A stretch of DNA of 13,012 bases from positions 1 through 13,012 of the forward strand of contig CALHWA010000146.1 in NCBI GenBank assembly GCA_938036845.1, given 5' to 3'. This document shows positions 1 through 6,269 of the stretch, piece by piece. Under the pieces are notes generated by a model. The model was given only the letters and a program-made list of their open reading frames with translations, was not told the DNA's origin and made no database searches. The translations under genes were made by a program, and so were the position numbers. The DNA is from an uncultured Candidatus Saccharibacteria bacterium. GTDB taxonomy: Bacteria > Patescibacteriota > Saccharimonadia > Saccharimonadales > Saccharimonadaceae. The stretch's first letter is position 1. Every line of letters starts with the position of its first letter.

Positions 1-8
1 CAAAGCGC

Positions 9-28
9 CATAATACAAGAGGAAAGGA
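9..28 (+). promoter_or_regulatory. Possible -10 box and Shine-Dalgarno of glmS
   Basis: CATAAT at 9-14 resembles a -10 box. GAGGAAAGG at 20-28 is a purine-rich Shine-Dalgarno region ending 8 nt before the ATG at 37. This is the only first-in-transcript gene of the window with a clear Shine-Dalgarno and room for a leader. Only 36 bases precede the gene, so a longer leader, a -35 box or a glmS ribozyme cannot be assessed. Confidence 0.5.
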
Positions 29-36
29 AAGTATCT

Positions 37-1863
37 ATGTGTGGAATAGTTGGATATATCGGAACGCGGCCAGCGCAGGGTGTGCTGCTGACGGAGCTCA
101 AGCGTCTTGAATATCGCGGATATGATAGTGCTGGTATCGTCACGCTTGATAAAGATACTGCGCCAACACTCCTCCGAACAAAGGGTAAGGTGGCTGCGCT
201 GAATGAGCTAACAGCTCGCCACAAGACGACTGATACGGTTGGTATTGTTCACACTCGCTGGGCCACCCATGGTGCACCCAGCAAACGCAACGCTCATCCG
301 CATCAAGTGGGGCAGATCTACGTTGTACATAACGGTATTATCGAGAACTATCAGGCGCTCAAGACGATGCTTGCAGCGCATGAGTATGAATTTAAGAGTG
401 ATACTGATACTGAGGTGTTGACGGCGCTCATCGACTACCTACACAAGCAAGCACCAGACCTCTTGGCAGCAGTGCGAGGTGCGCTCAAAATGGTGGTGGG
501 TACGTACGGCTTGGCGGTCGTCCAAGCAGATAACCCTGACGAAATCATTGTGGCACGCAAGGGTAGTCCACTCATTGTTGGGCTGGGCGACGGCGAAACG
601 TACATTGCCAGTGATGCATCGGCCTTGGTGGGATATACCAACCAAGTGGTCTATCTCCATGATGGTGAAGTAGGGCGCTGCACCCGCACTGGTCTCGAGC
701 TTCAAACAACTGATTCGCAAGTGGTCGATGTGCAAGTAGAGACGCTAGAGATGGATTTGCAAGCTATTCAAAAACAGGGGTATGACCACTTTCTCCTCAA
801 AGAAATATTTGAGCAGCCGACCAGCCTTGCGGCAACGCTGGCTGGGCGAGTGATTGCCGCGCAGCGCTATGCCCGGCTAGGCGGTATAGGCTTAAGTGAT
901 GCTGAATTGCGGCAGATCAAGCATGTGATGATTGTCGGCTGTGGCACGGCGTATTTTGCGGGAATGCAGGCTAGTTATTTTATTGAGCAACTAACTGATG
1001 ATGTGACAGTGAGTGTGGAGATTGCTAGTGAGCTACGCTACCGAGCATATAACATCCCCGAGCATACCGTTGCGCTCATTGTGAGTCAGAGTGGTGAGAC
1101 GGCCGATACATTGGCCTGTCTGACGGAACTCAAGCGACGGGGTGTGACGTGCCTTGGTGTCGTTAATGCAGTGGGGAGCACGATTGCACGCGAAGTTGAC
1201 GGTGGGGTATATGTACATGTAGGGGCGGAGATCAGTGTGGCCAGCACCAAGGCCTTTACCTCGCAAGTGGCAGCGATGACGATCTTTGGCCTGATGCTCG
1301 CAGCAGCCAAGGGGACAAACCCACGGCTGATGGGTGAGTTTATTAATGAGCTTGAGATGCTACCAGCCGAGATTGAAAAGACGCTGGCTAAGCAAGCTGA
1401 TAGCGTCAAAAACATCGCACATAATTATGCCCACTATAATCATGCGCTCTATATTGGTCGCGACACACTCTACCCAGCTGCACTTGAGGGCGCACTCAAG
1501 CTTAAGGAGGTAAGCTACATTCATGCTGAAGCCTATGCAGCAGGTGAGCTCAAGCACGGGCCAATTGCCCTGATCGACGATCATTTCTTCGAAGTGTGTT
1601 ATTTGCAAGACAACTGGCTGTACGAAAAATCGCAGAGTAATTTGATCGAGATGAATGCACGTGGTGCTCATGCAATTGTTATTACCGATACGGATAAACG
1701 CGTCCCTGCCGAGACGGTGGTGCGCGTCGCGACTAAGCTGAAGCATCTCACACCAGTTTTGTTCAATGTGATATCACAGCTTTTTGCTTACTATATGGCA
1801 GTGGAGCGGGGGCACGATGTCGACCAGCCGCGCAATCTTGCCAAAAGTGTGACAGTAGAGTAG
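37..1863 (+). CDS. glmS: Glutamine--fructose-6-phosphate aminotransferase (isomerizing)
   Basis: Makes glucosamine-6-phosphate from fructose-6-phosphate and glutamine in the cytoplasm, the entry step to UDP-GlcNAc for peptidoglycan and surface glycans. The 608 residues match the usual family length. The N-terminal glutaminase begins MCGIVGYIG, with the Cys2 nucleophile exposed after Met removal, followed by HTRWATHG (72-79) and HNG (98-100). Two SIS domains follow: GCGT at 301-304, SQSGE at 350-354 and STK at 403-405 in the first, and the second with AEAYAAGELKHGP around 497-509, containing the His that acts in sugar ring opening. The C-terminal tail QPRNLAKSVTVE is the typical family ending. 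The start is fixed by the catalytic Cys2 and by an upstream Shine-Dalgarno. The next gene begins 39 nt downstream and appears to have its own promoter. Nothing is broken or missing. Confidence 0.98.
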   Translation: MCGIVGYIGTRPAQGVLLTELKRLEYRGYDSAGIVTLDKDTAPTLLRTKGKVAALNELTARHKTTDTVGIVHTRWATHGAPSKRNAHPHQVGQIYVVHNGIIENYQALKTMLAAHEYEFKSDTDTEVLTALIDYLHKQAPDLLAAVRGALKMVVGTYGLAVVQADNPDEIIVARKGSPLIVGLGDGETYIASDASALVGYTNQVVYLHDGEVGRCTRTGLELQTTDSQVVDVQVETLEMDLQAIQKQGYDHFLLKEIFEQPTSLAATLAGRVIAAQRYARLGGIGLSDAELRQIKHVMIVGCGTAYFAGMQASYFIEQLTDDVTVSVEIASELRYRAYNIPEHTVALIVSQSGETADTLACLTELKRRGVTCLGVVNAVGSTIAREVDGGVYVHVGAEISVASTKAFTSQVAAMTIFGLMLAAAKGTNPRLMGEFINELEMLPAEIEKTLAKQADSVKNIAHNYAHYNHALYIGRDTLYPAALEGALKLKEVSYIHAEAYAAGELKHGPIALIDDHFFEVCYLQDNWLYEKSQSNLIEMNARGAHAIVITDTDKRVPAETVVRVATKLKHLTPVLFNVISQLFAYYMAVERGHDVDQPRNLAKSVTVE

Positions 1864-1890
1864 GGTATAGGTAAAATCTCTCCTTTGCGC

Positions 1891-1902
1891 TACACTGATA
1901 CT
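1891..1902 (+). promoter_or_regulatory. -10 box directly before the GT4 start (leaderless type)
   Basis: TACACT at 1891-1896 is followed by six bases (GATACT) and then ATG at 1903. A transcript starting about 7 nt after the hexamer would begin at or next to the start codon. No Shine-Dalgarno is seen and no good -35 lies at the usual distance. The hexamer-to-ATG spacing is the same as at three other genes of the window. Confidence 0.55.
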
Positions 1903-3027
1903 ATGAGTAAACAACCCAAAATTGCCATTGTCTGCGACTTCTTGACAACAATGGGTGGTGCTGAGAATGTCGTGTTGGCCATGCACGAAGCTTTTCCGGA
2001 TGCACCGATCTATACCGCAATGTATAATGAGGACAAAATGCCAGCCTTTGCTGAGCTTGATGTTCGGCCGTCGTTTTTGCAAAAAATCCCGCGCAAGGTG
2101 CGCACGTATTATAAGCTGTTTCCAACACTGGCTGTTAAAGCGATGCGGCGACTTGATTTGCGTGAGTTTGATATCATCCTCACCAGTTCATACATGCATG
2201 GTCACCAAGTAAGAAAGACGCGGCCCGATCAGGTTATTATCAACTATTGTCACACACCACCACGATACTACTGGAGCCACTACAACGAGTATCGGCGCGA
2301 CCCTGGCTATGGTAATCTTAATCCGCTCATCCGCACACTTATGCCGCTCATGGTGCCACACCAGCGCAAGCTAGACCTCCAAGCCGCTCGGCAAGTTGAT
2401 GTTTTCTTGGCAAACTCTACCGAGACGCAACAGCGCATTAAAAAATATTACAATCGAAATAGTATAGTTATTCATCCACCGGTAGATATAAGTCGGTTTA
2501 CGCCTGCTACCAAGCGGGGTGATCATTATGTGACGATTGGCCGGCAGTTGCCATACAAGCGGTACGACTTGGCAGTCACAGCAGCAACGAAACTTGGCAA
2601 GAAGCTGATCGTCTTTGGTAATGGTCCTGCGCACAGTAGGCTTGTTGACCTGGCTGGTCCAACGGTTGAGTTCCGCACCGATCGATTCGGCGATGCGAGC
2701 GATGCCGAATATGAGAAGGCTATTACGACAGCGCGTGGTTTTATCTATCCAGCAGAGGAGGACTTTGGGATTGTCAGTGTTGAAGCGCTAGCGGCTGGCG
2801 CGCCCGTGATTGGCCTGGCGCGTGGCGGGACAACAGATATCGTGACGTCACCCGAAGTGGGTGTGCTATTTGACCGACAGACGAGCATCAGTGTTGCTAA
2901 GGCAATTGAGCAAGCCGAGAAACGAACCTTTGATCCAACGATCTTACGCCGCACCGCACAGCGTTTTGACAAGACGCTATTTCTAACCAAGCTACGCAAG
3001 GTAGTGCGTGACCAGATGATACAGTAG
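1903..3027 (+). CDS. GT4-family glycosyltransferase (GT-B fold)
   Basis: Likely transfers a sugar from a nucleotide-sugar donor to a lipid-linked or other surface glycan acceptor on the inner face of the membrane. The 374-residue protein has the two halves of a GT-B enzyme. The N-terminal half carries TMGGAEN (16-22) and a CHTPPRYYW segment near 116-124 seen in WbaZ/mannosyltransferase-like GT4 proteins. The C-terminal half carries the donor-site Arg/Lys segment GRQLPYKR (213-220) and the EX7E motif with Glu286 and Glu294, followed by an ALAAGAPVIG stretch. No signal peptide or membrane helix is seen. A TTG start six codons upstream (1885) is open, but the ATG at 1903 gives the conserved SKQPKIAIV beginning and sits right after a -10 box. 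Donor and acceptor cannot be read from the sequence. It converges on the sugar phosphotransferase gene, suggesting one glycan pathway. Confidence 0.88.
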   Translation: MSKQPKIAIVCDFLTTMGGAENVVLAMHEAFPDAPIYTAMYNEDKMPAFAELDVRPSFLQKIPRKVRTYYKLFPTLAVKAMRRLDLREFDIILTSSYMHGHQVRKTRPDQVIINYCHTPPRYYWSHYNEYRRDPGYGNLNPLIRTLMPLMVPHQRKLDLQAARQVDVFLANSTETQQRIKKYYNRNSIVIHPPVDISRFTPATKRGDHYVTIGRQLPYKRYDLAVTAATKLGKKLIVFGNGPAHSRLVDLAGPTVEFRTDRFGDASDAEYEKAITTARGFIYPAEEDFGIVSVEALAAGAPVIGLARGGTTDIVTSPEVGVLFDRQTSISVAKAIEQAEKRTFDPTILRRTAQRFDKTLFLTKLRKVVRDQMIQ

Positions 3028-3060
3028 TACAGTTTGTGACTTAACTAGAGGATACCTATC

Positions 3061-3085
3061 GAGGTTACCCGCTTACACGGGCCTC
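3061..3085 (-). terminator. GC-rich hairpin in the convergent intergenic region
   Basis: GAGG (3061-3064) pairs with CCTC (3082-3085) and CCCG (3068-3071) with CGGG (3078-3081). There is a TTA bulge on the left arm and a 6-nt loop. It lies just past the stop of the minus-strand phosphotransferase gene. No T-run follows on that strand, so it may be a 3'-end stabiliser or a weak terminator rather than a classical intrinsic one. Confidence 0.4.
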
Positions 3086-3113
3086 ACAATGACATAGTGT
3101 CATGTGTTATTTT
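3086..3113 (+). terminator. Terminator-like hairpin after the GT4 gene
   Basis: ATGACA (3089-3094), a TAG loop and TGTCAT (3098-3103) form a perfect 6-bp stem. CAC on the left and GTG on the right extend it with a one-base bulge. TTATTTTG follows on the plus strand, giving a T-rich tail. It probably ends the plus-strand transcript, and it touches the minus-strand stop codon at 3107-3109. Confidence 0.5.
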
Positions 3114-4543
3114 GCACCTGTCTTGCGTAGCACTACACCAATCGTCTTGAATAGAATCTTGATATCTAGCCAGAAGCTCCAGTTTTGGGCATAAAATAGC
3201 TCAAGCTCGATCCGCTCATCGAAGCTCAGATTTGAGCGCCCAGATACCTGCCATAGGCCCGTCACCCCTGACTTCACGCTGTGCAAGAGTGCCGTGCGGG
3301 CTGAACTAAACTTCACTTCTTGGGGTAGAATTGGCCGCGGCCCAACCAAGCTCAAATCACCACGAAAGACGTTGAAAATCTGAGGTAATTCGTCGAGTGA
3401 TGTTGCCCGCAAAAAATTGCCAAAGCGAGTGATGCGCGGGTCGTGTTCGACCTTGCGGTTTTTTTCATACTCTTCAGCCAGGTCGTCGCGACCCATTGCA
3501 CGGAATTCATCAGCCGCGTCTTGCTTGCCATATTGTGCACCCATACTACGGAACTTAATGAGCTGGATTGGCTCGGAGTAGCGACTGAGGCGCTTTGAGA
3601 TATAAAATGCTGGCCCAGGGTTAAAAATCTTTTGCATAATGATAAGGAGTACAAAAAGCGGGGCAAGGACGATGAGCAGTATGCCGGAAATAATCGTGTC
3701 GAAAATCCGCTTTGCGATTTCTCCCCAGCCAATGAGTGGTGTTTGACTAACGGTAATCATTGGGTAGCCAAGAAAAACATCGATGGTGTTTTTGCCAGTA
3801 TAAAATTCTGGCTCGCCAGGGATGAAGTTGTATTGGATATGGTTGACCTGTGCGGCACCAAGTACTTTTTGATTCTTTTCTTCGTTTTCGTAGAGGTTGG
3901 TTTGGATAATGGTGTCGATCTTGAGCTCTTTGATCTGCGCCAGGGCGGGGTCGAGTGATGCAAAATGAACAACATCGAGCCCAGGTGGTACGAAGCGCTT
4001 GGGGCCAGCCATTGCCACAACACGAAAACCTGACTTGTAGGTGGTTGAGATCGACTCAGCGATGTCTCGCGTTGCTAGCGATGTCCCAATCACCATCACA
4101 CGGTTCACGCCATGGTTGTACTGGAAGAGCCAACTCCGTGTCAGACGAAACAACTCGCGCACTGTGCCAATTGCCAAAAACGAACCAAGAAAGACATACA
4201 TCGCCACCAAGCGGGCCGGAAAGATATACATTCGTGTGCCGTACTCCCAGCCAATCACGAGCAGAATGCCCATGAATGTACCGAGCAACAGCCGCCCCCA
4301 TTCGACGAGTCGCCGGCTATAGACGCTCGCGCTATAGAGCCCAAGCGAGGCATAGAGAATAATCCACACTGGTGCAATGACGACGAAGCCGAGCAAGTAA
4401 TCGCTGGCATAGACAGTATGGAGCAAATCACGGTGATCGATTTGCGTGCGGACATAGTATGCGATGAAAAACACCGCCATCAGCACAACAAAATCGAGGC
4501 CGATGAGAATGAGACTATAAAATTTCGTATTTTTTGACGGCAT
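3107..4543 (-). CDS. Polyprenyl-phosphate sugar phosphotransferase (WcaJ/WbaP family)
   Basis: Expected to start a surface glycan by moving a sugar-1-phosphate from a UDP-sugar to undecaprenyl phosphate on the cytoplasmic face of the membrane. The 478 residues show the full family layout: about four N-terminal membrane helices (roughly 10-32, 45-70, 84-102, 108-126), a Rossmann-like domain starting at VMVIGTS (149-155), a re-entrant membrane helix near 278-305, and the C-terminal bacterial sugar transferase domain. Core motifs are KFRSM (330-334), DELPQ (384-388, with the catalytic Asp-Glu pair), GDLSLVGPRP (395-404) and GLWQVSGRS (429-437). All expected motifs are intact. The sugar used (glucose, galactose, a bacillosamine-like sugar or other) cannot be told. 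The gene is divergent from the ligase-like gene across only 52 bp and convergent with the GT4 gene. Confidence 0.92.
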   Translation of the reverse strand: MPSKNTKFYSLILIGLDFVVLMAVFFIAYYVRTQIDHRDLLHTVYASDYLLGFVVIAPVWIILYASLGLYSASVYSRRLVEWGRLLLGTFMGILLVIGWEYGTRMYIFPARLVAMYVFLGSFLAIGTVRELFRLTRSWLFQYNHGVNRVMVIGTSLATRDIAESISTTYKSGFRVVAMAGPKRFVPPGLDVVHFASLDPALAQIKELKIDTIIQTNLYENEEKNQKVLGAAQVNHIQYNFIPGEPEFYTGKNTIDVFLGYPMITVSQTPLIGWGEIAKRIFDTIISGILLIVLAPLFVLLIIMQKIFNPGPAFYISKRLSRYSEPIQLIKFRSMGAQYGKQDAADEFRAMGRDDLAEEYEKNRKVEHDPRITRFGNFLRATSLDELPQIFNVFRGDLSLVGPRPILPQEVKFSSARTALLHSVKSGVTGLWQVSGRSNLSFDERIELELFYAQNWSFWLDIKILFKTIGVVLRKTGAK

Positions 4544-4559
4544 AACAACTGTTACTATA
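4544..4559 (-). promoter_or_regulatory. Extended -10 promoter of the sugar phosphotransferase gene
   Basis: Read on the minus strand, TGTTATAGT is an extended -10 (TG, one base, TATAGT; hexamer at 4559-4554). Ten bases separate it from the ATG at 4543, so the predicted leader is only about 4 nt and holds no Shine-Dalgarno. No convincing -35 is visible, as expected when the TG extension is present. Confidence 0.5.
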
Positions 4560-4578
4560 ACACTTTTTACCGAAAGTT

Positions 4579-4595
4579 TGCTACACTAGAAAGAG
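4579..4595 (+). promoter_or_regulatory. Extended -10 promoter of the ligase-like gene
   Basis: TGCTACACT (4579-4587) is an extended -10, with eight bases before the ATG at 4596, implying a leader of 0-2 nt. A rival reading exists: TTGACG (4534-4539), a 16-bp spacer and TATAAC (4556-4561) form a conventional promoter giving a leader of about 28 nt in which AGAAAGAG before the ATG could act as a weak Shine-Dalgarno. Confidence 0.45.
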
Positions 4596-5894
4596 ATGAA
4601 GCGGTTATTGCGAGAAAAGATACCGGCTTGGTTTTTGTGTACGATATTTTTCGGACTGGCTATCCATGCGCCGCTGACGGTATGGGTGGGTGCTCATTGG
4701 CCAGATTATGCGCTCTTTGTCAAGGCATGGAAGGAAGTCTTGCTTCTTGTTGTCTTGCTTCTTGTTGTTATCGATGTGACGCTACGTCGACAGTGGCAGC
4801 GTTGGCTGAGTGATCGCATTATTCAGCTTGCGCTCGCCTTTGCGCTGTGGCACGGCGTGGTGGCGCTGCTTGTGTCAACGTCTGGTTTGGCATTGCTATC
4901 AGGTTTGTTGATTGATCTGCGTTTTGTGGCGCTTGGTGTGGCAGTCTATGTGTTTGTGAGTAATTATCCGCAGTATCGGCGCTGGTTGCTGCGTATGCTT
5001 GGTGCGGGTGCAGTCATCGTGATTGGCTTTGCAGCAGCGCAGCTTGTCCTGCCGCGTGATGTGTTGGTGCCGCTTGGCTATGGGTCAACGACGATCGAGC
5101 CTTACCAAACAGTCGACTCCAATAGCGCCTATGTCCGCATTAATAGCACGCTGCGTGGGCCAAACCCACTTGGGGCGTATGCAAGTACCGTCCTGACACT
5201 TATCGTGGCGTATGGCGCATTACAATGGCGGCGTATCTCGCATATGCGGCGTTGGGTGCTTGGTGGTATGGCACTGCTAGCGGCGCTTGCCGTGTGGCAG
5301 AGCTATTCGCGAAGTGCGCTGCTCGCGGTGGCGGTTGGCGTTGGCATTGTTGCGATTGTCAGGGCATGGCGGTCACAGGCATCTCGGCGTGTTGTGCTGT
5401 GGGGTGTTGGCGCAGTACTTGGCTGTGGGGCGATTGTTGGTAGTATTGGCTACGCTATGGATCCACACTTTCTTGATAATGTTATCTTGCATAACGACCC
5501 AACGCATGGCCCGACCCAAACATCCGACAGCGACCGAATCACTTCGTTGCAAGCTGGCCTAGCGCGCGCTCTGCAGCAACCACTTGGCACTGGCGTAGGA
5601 AGTACTGGCTCGGCATCGCTTCTTGGCAATGGGCAGAGCTTGATTATCGAAAACCATTATTTGTTCGTTGCTCACGAAATTGGCTGGATTGGATTACTAT
5701 TATTAGTTGCATTAACCACTGGTGTACTGGTAAAATTATGGCATCGCCGGTCGTATTGGCTGGCTTTCGGTAGTTTTGCTGGCGGAATCGGCCTAACTGT
5801 GATAGGATTGTTCTTACCAGTTTTTGTTGACGACACTGTGTCGATGCTCTGGTGGGGGCTGGCAGCACTAGCGATAACGGAGGATGGATTATGA
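4596..5894 (+). CDS. O-antigen ligase/polymerase-like polytopic membrane protein
   Basis: Probably joins or polymerises lipid-linked glycans on the outer face of the membrane (WaaL/Wzy-like superfamily). The 432 residues are mostly hydrophobic helices, roughly ten or more. A long non-membrane segment lies between about 160 and 200, and a second loop between about 286 and 350. The family hallmarks are STLRGPNPLGAY around 184-195, SYSRSA at 236-241, and GVGSTG (333-338) followed by ENHY (352-355), which fit the periplasmic/extracellular loop motifs of ligases. It belongs with the phosphotransferase and GT4 genes in one glycan pathway. If the cell is a Saccharibacterium without lipopolysaccharide, the acceptor would be a protein, a wall polymer or the growing chain itself. 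It overlaps the downstream LexA-like gene by four bases (ATGA), so the two are probably translated together. Confidence 0.82.
   Translation: MKRLLREKIPAWFLCTIFFGLAIHAPLTVWVGAHWPDYALFVKAWKEVLLLVVLLLVVIDVTLRRQWQRWLSDRIIQLALAFALWHGVVALLVSTSGLALLSGLLIDLRFVALGVAVYVFVSNYPQYRRWLLRMLGAGAVIVIGFAAAQLVLPRDVLVPLGYGSTTIEPYQTVDSNSAYVRINSTLRGPNPLGAYASTVLTLIVAYGALQWRRISHMRRWVLGGMALLAALAVWQSYSRSALLAVAVGVGIVAIVRAWRSQASRRVVLWGVGAVLGCGAIVGSIGYAMDPHFLDNVILHNDPTHGPTQTSDSDRITSLQAGLARALQQPLGTGVGSTGSASLLGNGQSLIIENHYLFVAHEIGWIGLLLLVALTTGVLVKLWHRRSYWLAFGSFAGGIGLTVIGLFLPVFVDDTVSMLWWGLAALAITEDGL
5879..5883 (+). promoter_or_regulatory. Shine-Dalgarno fixing the LexA-like start
   Basis: GGAGG, 7 nt before the ATG at 5891, lies inside the last codons of the ligase-like gene. 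It supports the 5891 start over an upstream open frame from 5852. The ATGA overlap (5891-5894) suggests translational coupling. Confidence 0.75.
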
Positions 5895-6253
5895 CAAGCC
5901 CAACGCGAAAACAACGTGAATTATTGACATTTATAGACACATTTATCAAGAGTAATGGTTACGGCCCAAGCTACCGCGAGATTATGCGTGCCTTCGACTA
6001 TAAGTCGGTCAGTACGGTAGCAGCACATGTCAACGGCCTGATTGTTCGTGGATTTTTGGTCAAAAAGGATAACTCAGCGCGTAGCTTGCAAGTGGTACCA
6101 CCCACCCAGAATGTTGCGGATGTTGTGGTGGCACCAGTCGAGCAGGTGATTCGTGCAAAAATAAGCGCATTAGAGCAGCAGGATAACGCCGCTGATGATA
6201 TTGCGGTTTTGCAGCGCGCACTAGAAATTTTGCAGAGCGACCAATCGTCATAG
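5891..6253 (+). CDS. Stand-alone LexA-type winged-helix DNA-binding protein
   Basis: A predicted transcription regulator of 120 residues. Residues about 1-70 match the LexA N-terminal DNA-binding domain: it opens TSPTRKQRELLTFIDTFI, has the YGPSYREIMRAF first helix-turn region (24-35) and the SVSTVAAHVNGLIVRGFL recognition-helix and wing region (39-56). It then lacks everything needed for an SOS repressor: there is no S24 peptidase domain, no Ala-Gly cleavage site and no Ser/Lys dyad. The last 40 residues are charged and helical with a heptad-like pattern (VEQVIRAKISALEQ, then a second helix with LQRALEIL), which could be a dimerisation helix. It could not be self-cleaved like LexA, so it is probably not DNA-damage responsive in the usual way. 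Its target is unknown. The genes around it, including the ligase-like gene it overlaps, are envelope genes. Confidence 0.75.
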   Translation: MTSPTRKQRELLTFIDTFIKSNGYGPSYREIMRAFDYKSVSTVAAHVNGLIVRGFLVKKDNSARSLQVVPPTQNVADVVVAPVEQVIRAKISALEQQDNAADDIAVLQRALEILQSDQSS

Positions 6254-6254
6254 A

Positions 6255-6269
6255 TGATATAATATCTAC
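6255..6269 (+). promoter_or_regulatory. Extended -10 promoter, leaderless type, for the VanW/serine hydrolase gene
   Basis: TGATATAAT (6255-6263) is a perfect extended -10 directly after the LexA-like stop codon. Six bases (ATCTAC) then lead to the ATG at 6270. This predicts transcription from about the start codon, with no Shine-Dalgarno between. A second ATG follows at 6273. Confidence 0.65.

Noticed and set aside
4112..4537. 141-codon plus-strand frame inside the phosphotransferase gene
   Set aside because: Antisense to a gene with all its family motifs; its translation is low-complexity and unlike any family I know, and no start signal precedes it.
5852..5890. Longer N-terminus for the LexA-like protein, from 5852
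   Set aside because: The extra residues have no LexA similarity and lie inside the ligase-like gene, whereas GGAGG and the ATGA overlap point to 5891.
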